A stretch of DNA of 64,000 nucleotides from Pseudoclavibacter sp. AY1F1. GTDB taxonomy: Bacteria; Actinomycetota; Actinomycetes; Actinomycetales; Microbacteriaceae. This document shows, piece after piece, positions 8,760 through 17,963 of the stretch. Where the stretch lies: NCBI RefSeq assembly GCF_002931075.1, contig NZ_PSTQ01000014.1, forward strand, positions 33,329-97,328. Direction: 5' to 3'. Every line of letters starts with the position of its first letter. Position 1 is the stretch's first letter. The notes under the pieces are model-generated. The model saw nothing but the letters and a program-made list of their open reading frames with translations. It was not told where the DNA came from and searched no databases. Position numbers and translations under genes: made by a program.

Positions 8760-9784
8760 CCAGGCGCTCGACGCAGAAGGTGACGCTCACTGACGTCGCG
8801 GCGTCTGCCAGGGTCTCTCCGCAGACCGTCTCTCGGGTGCTGCGGACGCCTGAGCTTGTGTCGGCCGACACTCTCGAGCGCGTGCAGTCGGCGATCGCGG
8901 CGCTTGGCTACGTCCCGAACCTGGCGGCCTCGAACCTCGCGTCGAACCGGTCGATGACGGTCGCGGCGATCGTGCCGTCGATCTCTGCATCGGTGTTCGC
9001 CGATGCGCTGCACGGACTCGAGGCGACGCTCTCCCCGTCGGGCTACCAGCTCTTCATCGGCACGACCGGGTACAGCCCGGAGCACGAGGAGGAGCTGGTC
9101 CGCGCGTTCCTCGGGCGCCGGCCGGATGGCATGTTCATCGTCGGCGCCCAGCACACGGATGCGGCTGCGACGTTGCTGCGCGCGTCCGGCATCCCGGTCG
9201 TTGAGGCGTGGGATTCGAGCGAGAACCCCGTCGACAGCCTCATCGGCTTCTCCAACGAGGACGCGATCCGAGCCCTCGTCGAGTACGTGCAGGGCAAGGG
9301 GTACGCGCATCCGACGTTCGCCGGTTCCTTCCAATCGGGCGACTTCCGCGCCGCTGCGAGGCGCGCGAGTTTCGAGGCGTCGGTCGCCGAGTTGTATCCG
9401 GGCGAGCCGGTGCGTGTCGTCGACTCGGGAGTTGCCGCCGTCGACCTCGAGACAGGGCGCGACCTGCTCGACGCGGCGCTTCGCGAGCATCCGGAGACTG
9501 ATGCGCTCATGTTCGCGAGCGATGTCTTCGCCGCAGGCGCCGTGCTGGAGTGTGCGCGACGCGGCGTTTCCGTGCCAGGCGAGCTCGCGGTGACTGGCTT
9601 CGGCGACTTCGAGCTGTCATCGCACCTCACCCCGACGCTCACGACCGTGGCGGTGCCCAACCGCGAGATCGGCACGAAGGCGGGTGACTTGCTGCTGGCT
9701 CGGATGAGCCGTGGTGGCACGGATGCGCCCCAGGGTGAGACCGTCGACCTCGGCTTCGCGGTCGTCGCCCGCGAGAGCGCGTAG
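8702..9784 (+). CDS. LacI family transcriptional regulator
   Basis: About 360 residues with the LacI layout: a helix-turn-helix LTDVAASARVSPQTVSRVL, hinge segment VPNLAASNLASNRS and a periplasmic-binding-protein-like effector domain ending GELAVTGFGDFELSSHLTPTLTTV. This GTG is chosen because GAGGGG lies about 8 bases upstream; GTG at 8693 or 8756 is possible. A TAGTCT -10-like box at 8660 inside the FAH gene could give it its own promoter. As the only LacI-type gene visible here it is the best candidate to bind the AGCGCT operators at 3816 and 17883, probably responding to a catabolic intermediate. Confidence 0.93.
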   Translation: MDIRDRSAHAQSGGQKAPVTRRSTQKVTLTDVAASARVSPQTVSRVLRTPELVSADTLERVQSAIAALGYVPNLAASNLASNRSMTVAAIVPSISASVFADALHGLEATLSPSGYQLFIGTTGYSPEHEEELVRAFLGRRPDGMFIVGAQHTDAAATLLRASGIPVVEAWDSSENPVDSLIGFSNEDAIRALVEYVQGKGYAHPTFAGSFQSGDFRAAARRASFEASVAELYPGEPVRVVDSGVAAVDLETGRDLLDAALREHPETDALMFASDVFAAGAVLECARRGVSVPGELAVTGFGDFELSSHLTPTLTTVAVPNREIGTKAGDLLLARMSRGGTDAPQGETVDLGFAVVARESA

Positions 9785-9860
9785 CGGCCCGCATCCACGG
9801 CGTCCGACGCGTCGGTGCCTTGAGTGTTGGGCGGAGGTCGCGCGGGAGCCGGACTGCCAG

Positions 9861-9912
9861 AGTTGTGGCCCCGTGTCGTTCGTGACGTCAGGGACAGCGT
9901 CTGTCCACAACT
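9861..9912. repeat. Inverted repeat with AGTTGTGG ends
   Basis: AGTTGTGG and CCACAACT flank a 36-base centre that itself contains GGACAGCGTCTGTCC. The terminal heptamer GTTGTGG/CCACAAC reappears at the ends of the repeat units between 10044 and 10333, so this looks like a diverged relative. It lies 77 bases after the LacI stop and could also contribute to termination. Confidence 0.55.
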
Positions 9913-9941
9913 TCGTCACGGGCGGCTGCTTCCGTCTCCGC

Positions 9942-10004
9942 TCCGGCTCTGCTCGTCTCCGCTTCGTCTCTGCTCATCTCCGCTTCGTCTCTGCTCGTCT
10001 CCGC
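9942..10004. repeat. Three tandem 21-bp repeats
   Basis: The unit TTCGTCTCTGCTCRTCTCC plus GC is present three times with few changes, and part of a fourth follows. The 21-base period equals seven codons and an open frame crosses it, but that frame has no recognisable product. Most likely it is non-coding repeat DNA in the 686-base gap between the LacI gene and the acyl-CoA ligase gene. Confidence 0.6.
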
Positions 10005-10040
10005 TTCCGCCTCCGCCGTGCACCTGACTCATCCGCGGGG

Positions 10041-10333
10041 AGGATTGTGGCTTGTTGCGCTTGGTGCGCCCCGCAGCCGCCTTAGGCCACAACCTTGTAT
10101 TTGCGCCTCGGGCTTGCGCCTGGTGATTGGTGGATGCGGGGGTTGCGCAGATGGTCGCACAGGATTGTGGATTGTTGCGCTTGGTGCGCCCCGCAGCCGC
10201 CTTAGGCCACAACCTTGTATTTGCGCCTCGGACTTGCGCTTGGTGCTTGGTGGATGCGGGAGTTGCGCAGATGGTCGCACAGGGTTGTGGGTCGTTGCGC
10301 TTGGTGCGAGCGGGAACCGCTTCCAGCCACAAC
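10041..10333. repeat. 120-bp tandem repeat array with internal inverted repeats
   Basis: Two nearly identical 120-bp units begin at 10041 and 10161, and a diverged partial third begins at 10281. Every copy has a roughly 50-bp inverted repeat ending in GTTGTGG (or ATTGTGG) and CCACAAC: 10044-10093, 10164-10213 and 10284-10333. The centre TTGCGCTTGGTGCG is shared by all copies. There is no credible coding frame. A G-rich stretch of GGGCGGGAGGC-like repeats follows (10340-10430) up to the ligase gene. Confidence 0.85.
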
Positions 10334-10470
10334 TCTGCGGCGGGAGGCGTGGGCGGGAGGCACGGGCCGGAGGCGCGGGCGGGAGGCGCAGGCCGGCTGC
10401 GTGGGCGGGAGGCGCGGGGCGGCGTGGCTGAGCCGCGCGGGCGGGTGCACCGCCCGTGCGGCGCCTCGCC

Positions 10471-12045
10471 TCAGCGGCCGCGGAGGTCTTTCCGCAGGAT
10501 CTTGCCTGACGTCGACTTCGGGATGACGTCGATGAACGCGACGGCTCGCACTTTCTTGTGCGGCGCGACGTGGCTTGCGACGAACGCTTCGACGCCGGCC
10601 TCGTCGAGCGAGGCCCCTTCGCGGCGCACGACGAACGCCTTCGGGATTTCCTGCCCGTCCGCATCCAGCGCCCCGACCACGGCCGAGTCGGTGATGTCGG
10701 GATGCGTGAGCAGCAGGGCTTCGAGTTCAGCCGGCGCGACCTGGTAGCCCTTGTACTTGATGAGCTCCTTGAGGCGGTCGACGATGGTGAACTCCCCGAG
10801 TGGGCCGACGGTGGCGATGTCGCCGGTGTGCAGGAAGCCGTCGTCGTCGATGGCTTCGTGGGTCGCGTCGTCGCGCCCGAGGTAGCCGAGCATGATCTGT
10901 GGCCCACGCACCCAGATCTCGCCTGGCTCGCTCTGCCCGCCCTCGACGGCGTCGATCTCGGCGCCCGTCTCGGTCGAGACGAGCTTCACCTCTGTGTTGG
11001 CGATCGGCACGCCGACGGAGCCGAGCGGCATGCCGTTCTCTTCGAGCGGGAGCACGTGGGTGACGGGGCTCGCCTCGCTCATGCCGTAGCCCTGCCGCGT
11101 GCGGGTGCCGAGCCGGTCGGCGACGGCCTTCATGAGCGCCGAGTCGATGGGGGCCGCGCCCGAGAAGACGGTTCGCACGCTCGTCAGGTCGAAGTTGTCG
11201 ATGAGCGGATGCTTCGCAAGCGCGACGGCGATGGGCGGCGCGATGAACAGGTACGTGCATCGATGCGCTTCGATGATGCGGAGGAACTCGGCGAGGTCGA
11301 ACTTCGGCATCGTGACGAGGCGAGCGCGTTTCTTGATGGCGATGTTGAGCAGCACGGTCATGCCGTAAATGTGGAAGAAGGGGAGGAGCGCCAGCACCAC
11401 GTCGTCTTCCTCGACGTCGAGCACGGGGTAGGTCTGGACGACGTTCGCGACGAGGTTGGTGTGGCTGAGCTTGACGCCCTTGGGCTTGCCTGTCGTGCCG
11501 GAGGAGTAGGGGAGGACCGCGACGTGGGTCGCCGGCTCGAAGCTCACGTCCGGCGCCGGGAGGCCCGCACCGAGGAGCTCGCGGAGGTTGTGGTAGCCGT
11601 CGGCTCCGTCGAGGACGATGATCGCGTCCTGCTCGAGGCCGGCCGCGATCGCACCCTCGTGGGCCTGCGTGAGGAGCGGGCTCACCGTGAAGAGCAGCTT
11701 CGCGCCGGAGTCGCGGAGCTGGGTTTCGATCTCCTCGGCCGTGTAGAGACCGTTGATGGTTGTGGCGGTTGCGCCGGAGCGGAGGATGCCGTGGAACACG
11801 GACGCGAACGCGGGCACGTTCGGGCAGTGCAGCGCGACGACGTCGCCGACTCCGACGCCTCCGCCAGCCAGCGCTCCCGCGATGAGTTCGATGTGCTGCT
11901 TGAGCGCCCCGAAGGTCATCTCGGCTCCGCTTGTGCCGTCGACGATGACTGTGCGGGCCGCATCGGCTTCGCTCAGCTCGGCGAAGAGGAAATCGAAGAC
12001 CGAGACGTTCGGGATGTGCTCGTCTGGGAAGGGGCTCTTGAACAC
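10471..12045 (-). CDS. 4-coumarate-CoA ligase-like acyl-CoA synthetase (AMP-binding)
   Basis: A 524-residue adenylate-forming ligase that activates a carboxylic acid to its CoA thioester using ATP. All core motifs are visible: SSGTTGKPKGVKLSH (ATP loop), YGMSEASPVTH, GEIWVRGPQIMLGYL, GFLHTGDIA, DRLKELIKYKGYQVAPAELE and a C-terminal PKSTSGKILRKDL with the catalytic Lys. The RLKELIKYKG-QVAPAELE form is typical of the 4CL group. The GTG start follows AAAGGAG at normal distance; the open frame upstream is non-homologous. It is the last gene of the minus-strand cluster after RidA and could activate an acid released or imported by the island. Confidence 0.92.
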   Translation of the reverse strand: MFKSPFPDEHIPNVSVFDFLFAELSEADAARTVIVDGTSGAEMTFGALKQHIELIAGALAGGGVGVGDVVALHCPNVPAFASVFHGILRSGATATTINGLYTAEEIETQLRDSGAKLLFTVSPLLTQAHEGAIAAGLEQDAIIVLDGADGYHNLRELLGAGLPAPDVSFEPATHVAVLPYSSGTTGKPKGVKLSHTNLVANVVQTYPVLDVEEDDVVLALLPFFHIYGMTVLLNIAIKKRARLVTMPKFDLAEFLRIIEAHRCTYLFIAPPIAVALAKHPLIDNFDLTSVRTVFSGAAPIDSALMKAVADRLGTRTRQGYGMSEASPVTHVLPLEENGMPLGSVGVPIANTEVKLVSTETGAEIDAVEGGQSEPGEIWVRGPQIMLGYLGRDDATHEAIDDDGFLHTGDIATVGPLGEFTIVDRLKELIKYKGYQVAPAELEALLLTHPDITDSAVVGALDADGQEIPKAFVVRREGASLDEAGVEAFVASHVAPHKKVRAVAFIDVIPKSTSGKILRKDLRGR

Positions 12046-12206
12046 GGCGATCTCCTTTGATCGAAATGCAGGCGGCGCGATTGTCGGGTTGTGCCCGGTC
12101 TGGCCTTGTCTGGCGGATGCACGTGTCGCATCCGCTGCCCATACTGCGCACCCCAGATGGGAACGACCCCAGCGACGGGTGCCGCGCCTCGGTGAAACGA
12201 GGCCGG

Positions 12207-12638
<432 letters not shown>

Positions 12639-12813
12639 GAAGTCCTCCTGATGGTGATGCGGGGCGTCTTCGGGGTCCTGCCAATTTAGGGGCGAACCCG
12701 GCCAGCACACGAATCTGGGGCGCGGAACTCTGCGGCACGTCAGGGAGATGCGAGACCGCGCTCGGCACTTCGCCCTCGAATTGGCGGGGTGGGCGCGCGA
12801 CCGTCACGCAAGT

Positions 12814-12850
12814 GGCCCGCTGCCGCCCCGGTTGGGAGCGGCGGCGGGCC
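12814..12850 (-). terminator. Strong GC hairpin after the importer permease
   Basis: Arms GGCCCGCTGCCGC and GCGGCGGCGGGCC pair at 12 of 13 positions with an 11-base loop, 20 bases after the permease stop. No T run follows on the minus strand, so it is a non-canonical terminator or mRNA-stabilising hairpin. It would set RidA and the ligase apart from the importer operon, at least partly. Confidence 0.6.
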
Positions 12851-12869
12851 GTTTCGAGGTGCGAGGCCG

Positions 12870-13931
12870 TTACCCGCGCTTGCGCCCGTACAGCGAGATG
12901 ACGACGAGGATGATGGCGCCGTAGATGAGCTGCTGCACGTTCGAGCCGAGGTTCAGCACAGTCACGAGCGTCGCGACCTGGCCGAGGACCAGTGCGCCGC
13001 CGACGGTGCCGACCACTGAGCCTCGCCCGCCGAAGATGGATGCACCGCCCACTACGACCGCGGCGACGGACGAGAGCAGGTAGCTGTCGCCCATGGTCGC
13101 GGAGGCTTGCTGGAAGTACCCGACGATGACCATGCCGGCGAAGGCTGCGAGCATGCCGGAGATGACGTAGCCGGTGATGCGGATGCGGTCGACGGGCAGG
13201 CCGGCGAGCCTCGCGGTCTCGGGGGCCGCGCCGACGAGGAACAGCGAGCGCCCCCATCCGGTGTAGCTGAGGACCAGTTGCAGCATGATCATGAGGACGA
13301 GCCCGAGCGGCAGCACGGCGGCCATGGTGAGTCCGAAGACGCTGATCTGCGCTGATGTGATGGCGGTGATGAAGTCGGGGATCTGCGTGAGCTCGGAGAA
13401 GTTGAACTGCAGCAGGATCACGCCGAACAGCAGCCCGTTCATGGCGATCGTCGTGACGATGGGGGTGAGTCCGAGCTTCGCGATGACGAGCCCGTTGAGG
13501 AGGCCGATGACGGCGCCGGCGAGGAGCGCGCCGACGAACGCGCCGAAGGGGCCGAGGGGCCCGACCATCGCGAGGAACGACAGCGCCGAGAACGCGATCG
13601 TGTTGGGTACGGACAGGTCGATGCCCGCCTGGATGACGGCGAACGTCTGCCCGAAGGAGGCGATCGAGAGGATGATCGCGAACGTCGCGGTGCCGATGAG
13701 CGATTCGATGGTGATGAGGTTCGGTCGGATGATGCCGCCGATGAGGAACAGCACGAGGAACGCGAGGAGCGGCCACACGCTGCGTGGCACGCGTGCGAGC
13801 AGCGACTTCGCGGGCGTGTATTCGACCTCGTGCTCACCGCCGCCAGGGGAGCCCGGGCCGGTGCCGGAACTTCCTGCCCCGGATGCACCGGCTCCGGCGC
13901 CGCCGATTGCGGCCGGAACTGTTGTGGTCAT
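12870..13931 (-). CDS. Ribose-type sugar ABC transporter permease (second)
   Basis: A 353-residue integral membrane protein of the RbsC/BPD_transp_2 family. About nine hydrophobic helices are visible, with SFGQTFAVIQAGIDLSVP and the cytoplasmic-loop pattern VGAAPETARLAGLPVDRI near the ATPase contact region, and VVVGGASIFGGRGSVVGT towards the end. The first 40 residues are Gly/Ala/Ser-rich and probably disordered. The ATG overlaps the stop of the other permease as ATGA, so the two are made together and probably form a heterodimeric channel. Confidence 0.92.
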   Translation of the reverse strand: MTTTVPAAIGGAGAGASGAGSSGTGPGSPGGGEHEVEYTPAKSLLARVPRSVWPLLAFLVLFLIGGIIRPNLITIESLIGTATFAIILSIASFGQTFAVIQAGIDLSVPNTIAFSALSFLAMVGPLGPFGAFVGALLAGAVIGLLNGLVIAKLGLTPIVTTIAMNGLLFGVILLQFNFSELTQIPDFITAITSAQISVFGLTMAAVLPLGLVLMIMLQLVLSYTGWGRSLFLVGAAPETARLAGLPVDRIRITGYVISGMLAAFAGMVIVGYFQQASATMGDSYLLSSVAAVVVGGASIFGGRGSVVGTVGGALVLGQVATLVTVLNLGSNVQQLIYGAIILVVISLYGRKRG

Positions 13932-14947
13932 GACCGTGCTCCCTTCCGAGCGAACGACACCTTGCGCCACACGACGGGGATGCCCACGACGGAGACGATG
14001 ATGAGCGCCGAGATGACGTACTGCCAGTACGAGTTGATGCCTGCGAAGAAGAGCAGGTTGCCGATGAGGCCGAGGGTGATGCCGGCGAGGATCGTGCCGA
14101 TGATGCTGCCTCGGCCGCCGGTGAAGCTGGCGCCGGCGAGGGCGACGGCCGCGATGGAGGACAGCAGGTAGGGGTCGCCGCTGCGCGGGTCGCCGGTCAT
14201 GGTGGAGCCGGCGAGCATGATGGCGCCGGTCGCGGTCAGGACGCCGGCGATGCCGAACGCGGCGAGCTTCGTGAGGCGGGCGTTGAGGCCTGCCGCGCGG
14301 ATGCTGTCCATGTTGGAGCCGACGCCGTAGATGTGCCTGCCGAGGGCGGTGCGCTGCAGGATGAACCAGAGCAGCACGGCGATGAGGGTGAGCCAGACGA
14401 GGGCGACGGGCACGAACGGGATGGCTTCGCCGCTCGTCGCGAGGTGGAATTCGGTGGTGATGTCGCCACCTGGTCGGTCCATGACTTCGCGGGCGAGGGA
14501 GCCGAAGATGAATGCGCTCGCCAGGGTGACGGCGATCGCGGGTAGTCCGCCGTAGGAGACGAGGAAGCCGTTGAAGAGGCCGCACGCGAGTCCGGTTGCG
14601 AGCCCCATGAGCACCGCGATCGGTACGGGTACAAGCTCGGTCTGCGCCGCGAAGACCACGTTGGAGAGGCTCATGATGGCGCCGATGGAGATGTCGATGC
14701 CGCCGACGAGCACGATGAGCAGCTGCCCGAGGGCGACGAACGCGAGCGGCACGACGAGGTTCGCCGCCGTCTGCAGCTGGAACCGCGTGAGCAACTCCGG
14801 GTTGATGATGATGTAGACGATCAGGAACACGACAAACGCCGCCGCGGGCGCGAACGCGCCTTCGCGTCGCAGCCTCACGAGTCCCTGCCGCTTCGCGACG
14901 GCCCGGGTGACGGGGGCCGCTGGGGGAGGGGTGACGGTGGCGGTCAT
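13928..14947 (-). CDS. Ribose-type sugar ABC transporter permease (first)
   Basis: A 339-residue RbsC-family permease with around nine membrane helices. Diagnostic segments are LIVLVGGIDISIGAIMSLSN, GLFNGFLVSYGGLPAIAVT, the loop GVGSNMDSIRAAGLNARLTK and AVALAGASFTGGRGSIIGT. It overlaps the ATPase gene by four bases and the second permease by four, a tight operon. Two unlike permeases instead of one homodimer is seen in several sugar importers of this class, including AI-2 and rhamnose types. The substrate is not evident. Confidence 0.92.
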   Translation of the reverse strand: MTATVTPPPAAPVTRAVAKRQGLVRLRREGAFAPAAAFVVFLIVYIIINPELLTRFQLQTAANLVVPLAFVALGQLLIVLVGGIDISIGAIMSLSNVVFAAQTELVPVPIAVLMGLATGLACGLFNGFLVSYGGLPAIAVTLASAFIFGSLAREVMDRPGGDITTEFHLATSGEAIPFVPVALVWLTLIAVLLWFILQRTALGRHIYGVGSNMDSIRAAGLNARLTKLAAFGIAGVLTATGAIMLAGSTMTGDPRSGDPYLLSSIAAVALAGASFTGGRGSIIGTILAGITLGLIGNLLFFAGINSYWQYVISALIIVSVVGIPVVWRKVSFARKGARS

Positions 14948-16590
14948 CTGCTGCTCCTCGCAGTCTTGTGGTGAGCGGCTTCTTCGAGCTCGGCTGCTGA
15001 GACGGTCTGGATGCTGCCCGTCACGCCGACTGCGGCGCCGACGATCGCATCAGCCGTCAGTCGTTCGCCGGCGAGCTCGTCGGTGACCTGCCCGTTGTAG
15101 AGCACAAGCACGCGGTGGCAGACGTGCACGAGCTCCTCGACTTCGGTCGAAAACCAGAGCACGCCGACGCCCTGTTTCGCGAGGTCGACGATCGCGCCGT
15201 ACAGCTCCTGTTTCGCGCGCACGTCGATGCCGCGTGTGGGGTCGTGGAGCAGGATGACGGACCGCGAGCGGTTCATCCACCTGCCGAACACGAGTTTCTG
15301 CTGGTTGCCGCCCGACAGTGAGCCGGCCGCTTCGAGCGGGCCACGCGTGCGCACGGAGAGTGCGGCCAGGACCCCGTCGAGCCAGCCGCGCTCGCGGGAC
15401 AGGCGTGGCTTCCCGCCGAGCTGCCAGGCTTTGAACCAGGGCGCGAGGAGATTCTCGCCGACGCCGAGCTCGAGCGCGAGTCCTTCTTTCTTGCGGTCTT
15501 CTGGCACGTAGCCGAGGCCACGCCGCACGCCGCGCACGGGGGTGAGGCGGGTGACGGGCTGGCCGTTGATGGTCCACGAGTCGGCCGTGGCGGCGGATGC
15601 ACCGAACAGTGCCCGGAGCAGCTCGGCTTGGCCGTGCCCCGCGAGTCCGCCGATGCCGACGATCTCGCCGGCGCCGATCGTGAGGGAAATGCCGTGCACG
15701 CCCTCGGCGCGCAACCCCTCGACCTCGAGGACGTCGCTGTCGTCGGTGCGCGCGGGAGGGTCTGGGAAGAACCGTTCGGCTTTGCGGCCGGCCATGAGGG
15801 AGATGAGCTCGTCGTCGGTCCACGAGCCCCGCGAGAACTCGCCGGCGAGCCCGCCGTCGCGCAGCACGATGCCGCGGTCGGCGATCTCGGCGATCTCACC
15901 GAGGCGGTGCGAGACGTAGATGACACTGCCGCCGCGCGCGGTGAGCTCGCGGATGCGCGAGAACAGCCACTCGACACCGGGTGGTGTGAGCGCTGACGAG
16001 GCTTCGTCGAGGATGAGCAGCTTCGGCTCGCCCGCGAAGGCGCGCGCGATCTCGACGAGCTGCCGGTTGGCGAGCGACAGGTCGGAGACGAGCGCTCGCG
16101 GGTCGATCTGGGGGAGGTCGAGCGACTCGAGCAGCGTGGTGGCCGCGGTGATGGCCTTCTTCTGGGAGAAGCCGCGCAGCGGCGCCCCGTCGGGGAGGCT
16201 GAGGTTCTCGGCGACGGTCCACTCCGGCACCAGCGCGAGCTCCTGGAACGCGCAGCGCACGCCCGAGCGGCGCGACAGCCGCACGCTTCCGGATGCGAGT
16301 GGCGCATCCTCGACTGTGATCGTGCCGGAGGTCGGCGTGACCGCACCCGCCAGCATCTTCGCGACGGTGCTCTTGCCGGCGCCGTTCTCACCAACGAGGG
16401 CGAGTACCTCGCCGGGGTGGCAGACGAAGCTCACCCCCTGCACGGCCTTGACGGGGCCGTAGCTCTTGACCAGGTCGGTCGCGACGAGGAGCGCCTCGCC
16501 CGACCGTGTCTGCTGGGGGGATGCACCCCCGGGCGCCGCGGCGGGCAGGGTCGGCCCTGGGGCTACGGCGCCCACTTCACTTGCATTCAT
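14944..16590 (-). CDS. Ribose-type sugar ABC transporter ATPase (two domains)
   Basis: A 548-residue tandem ATPase of the RbsA/MglA type that powers sugar import. Domain 1 has Walker A GENGAGKST at residues 67-75, a degenerate signature SDLSLANRQLVEIARA, and Walker B LLILDEASSAL. Domain 2 keeps the signature LSGGNQQKLVFGRW and ILLHDPTRGIDV, but its Walker A position is GGLAGHGQAELL, the usual degenerate form. About 30 disordered residues precede domain 1. It lies between the binding protein and the permeases in one operon. Confidence 0.95.
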   Translation of the reverse strand: MNASEVGAVAPGPTLPAAAPGGASPQQTRSGEALLVATDLVKSYGPVKAVQGVSFVCHPGEVLALVGENGAGKSTVAKMLAGAVTPTSGTITVEDAPLASGSVRLSRRSGVRCAFQELALVPEWTVAENLSLPDGAPLRGFSQKKAITAATTLLESLDLPQIDPRALVSDLSLANRQLVEIARAFAGEPKLLILDEASSALTPPGVEWLFSRIRELTARGGSVIYVSHRLGEIAEIADRGIVLRDGGLAGEFSRGSWTDDELISLMAGRKAERFFPDPPARTDDSDVLEVEGLRAEGVHGISLTIGAGEIVGIGGLAGHGQAELLRALFGASAATADSWTINGQPVTRLTPVRGVRRGLGYVPEDRKKEGLALELGVGENLLAPWFKAWQLGGKPRLSRERGWLDGVLAALSVRTRGPLEAAGSLSGGNQQKLVFGRWMNRSRSVILLHDPTRGIDVRAKQELYGAIVDLAKQGVGVLWFSTEVEELVHVCHRVLVLYNGQVTDELAGERLTADAIVGAAVGVTGSIQTVSAAELEEAAHHKTARSSR

Positions 16591-16686
16591 GACTCGATGT
16601 GTCCTCGCTGATCGGTTCGAGTTGGGGCTGGCGGCGGCCCTCGTCTGGAGGGCCGCCGCGGTCGCTGCCGCTGGCGTCGGGCTCGC

Positions 16687-17769
16687 TTAGGAGCCGGAGT
16701 AGTACTCCATGACGTCCTCGAGCTTCAGGTCGAGGCCGGGGAAGTCGTAGCCGAGCTGGAAGTTCGCGGGGCGATCTTCGAGGCAGTAGTCGGCAGCGTT
16801 CTCCGTCGTGATCTCGAGCGGCGGGAAGAGCTGCTCGCGCTCGATGTCCTCACCCTCGAGGAGCTTCACGGCCTGCTCGAGGCCCTTGGCGTAGATCGAC
16901 GGCTGGCCGAAGATCATGTTGCCCGTGTAGCCCTCTGGCCCGTACTCGACGAGCGCGCACGCCTCACCGTTGTAGCCGGAGCCTCCGACGGTCGGGACGA
17001 ACGGGATGCCGGCCGCCTTGTAGGCCTCCGCGACGCCCTGGCCGCCGGTGAGGAACGAGTAGACGCCGCCGATGTCGGGGTTGGAGCGGAGGATGTTCGC
17101 CATCGATTCCTGCGCGGTCGCCTCGTTCCAGCCGTTGGTGTCCTGGGCGACGACGGATGCGCCGCCCGCTTCGAGCGCGTCGATGACGCCTGGCATGGAG
17201 CCCTCGTTGAGGGGCACGCCGGCGAGGCCTTCGAGCACCGCGACGTCTTTGTTCGTGGTGAGGTTCTCGAGCAGCCACTCGGCGCCGATCGTGCCGGCGC
17301 TCGCCCAGTCGGTCGAGACCGTGTAGACGTCGTCGCTTTCGTACGGACCGCCGTTGGCGATGACGGGGATGCCCTGGGCGGTTGCCTGCGCGATGGCCGG
17401 GTCGGCACCGCTCGAGGAGGCGGGGTCGAAGAGGATGAGGTCGACGCCGTCCGCGATGAGGTTCTGCATGGCGGCGTTCTGCTGGGCTGCGTCGTTGTCG
17501 TCGGTGCGTACGATCTTGAGTTCGACCTTGTCGACGTACTCTGGCGAGTTGGCGAGGGCCTGCAGGGAGGCGAGGCCCATCTCGCGCCAGGCTTGGCCGC
17601 CGAGGGGCTGTTGGAAGCCGATGACGAACTTGCCGTCCTCGCTTCCCGCGGAACCGCCGCCGCCTTCTGCGGGTGCGCTGGTGCATCCGGCGAGGAGGAC
17701 CACGGCCGAGGCCGCGGCGACGAGAGCTGAACTCATCTTGAGGCGCGATTTGGGTCGACGAGAGTGCAT
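16687..17769 (-). CDS. Sugar ABC transporter substrate-binding lipoprotein
   Basis: A 360-residue RbsB-like (peripla_BP_4) protein. The N terminus is a lipoprotein signal: basic RRPKSRLK, a hydrophobic stretch and lipobox LLAGC, then a Gly/Ser linker. The mature part shows IGFQQPLGGQAWREMGLAS, LIADGVDLILFDPAS and GIPVIANGGPYESD, typical of ribose-binding folds. It would be anchored outside the membrane to catch the imported compound. It is the first gene of the importer operon. The mRNA probably starts near 17861, from TAGTGT at 17868-17873 (minus strand), just beside the AGCGCT operator, so repression by the LacI regulator is likely. Confidence 0.94.
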   Translation of the reverse strand: MHSRRPKSRLKMSSALVAAASAVVLLAGCTSAPAEGGGGSAGSEDGKFVIGFQQPLGGQAWREMGLASLQALANSPEYVDKVELKIVRTDDNDAAQQNAAMQNLIADGVDLILFDPASSSGADPAIAQATAQGIPVIANGGPYESDDVYTVSTDWASAGTIGAEWLLENLTTNKDVAVLEGLAGVPLNEGSMPGVIDALEAGGASVVAQDTNGWNEATAQESMANILRSNPDIGGVYSFLTGGQGVAEAYKAAGIPFVPTVGGSGYNGEACALVEYGPEGYTGNMIFGQPSIYAKGLEQAVKLLEGEDIEREQLFPPLEITTENAADYCLEDRPANFQLGYDFPGLDLKLEDVMEYYSGS

Positions 17770-17882
17770 GATTTCTCCTTTGAAATCTGGCGGATGCTGC
17801 TGGCGAGTGGAGGTGGGAGGTTGGCCCGCTGAGGGAGGTCAGGGGCTCATCGCCGGCTTGCTTCGTGACACTAGCCCAAAAA

Positions 17883-17908
17883 TGGCAGCGCTACCAGTAG
17901 CGCTGCCA
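17883..17908. promoter_or_regulatory. Near-perfect 26-bp palindrome, LacI-type operator of the importer
   Basis: The left half TGGCAGCGCTACC and right half AGTAGCGCTGCCA are reverse complements at 12 of 13 positions. Each half carries an AGCGCT core, so two regulator dimers or one tetramer could bind. On the minus strand it covers the -35 position of the likely promoter whose -10 is TAGTGT at 17868-17873. It matches 20 of 26 bases of the site at 3816-3841. Confidence 0.82.
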
Positions 17909-17952
17909 AATCGAGCATGGACAGTTACCCGTACCCGCCGCGGAGTGCTGGG

Positions 17953-17958
17953 TAGGGT
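17953..17958 (+). promoter_or_regulatory. -10 box (TAGGGT) for a leaderless gene
   Basis: TAGGGT ends five bases before the ATG at 17964, the spacing expected when transcription starts at the start codon. No ribosome site precedes that ATG. Confidence 0.5.
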
Positions 17959-17963
17959 GATCC

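Noticed and set aside
10041..10333. A CRISPR array in the repetitive region.
   Set aside because: Repeats are 120 bp and directly adjoining, without unique spacers or cas genes nearby.
10558..12060. A 500-codon plus-strand frame opposite the acyl-CoA ligase.
   Set aside because: All adenylate-forming motifs are on the minus strand; this frame is an antisense artefact of GC bias.
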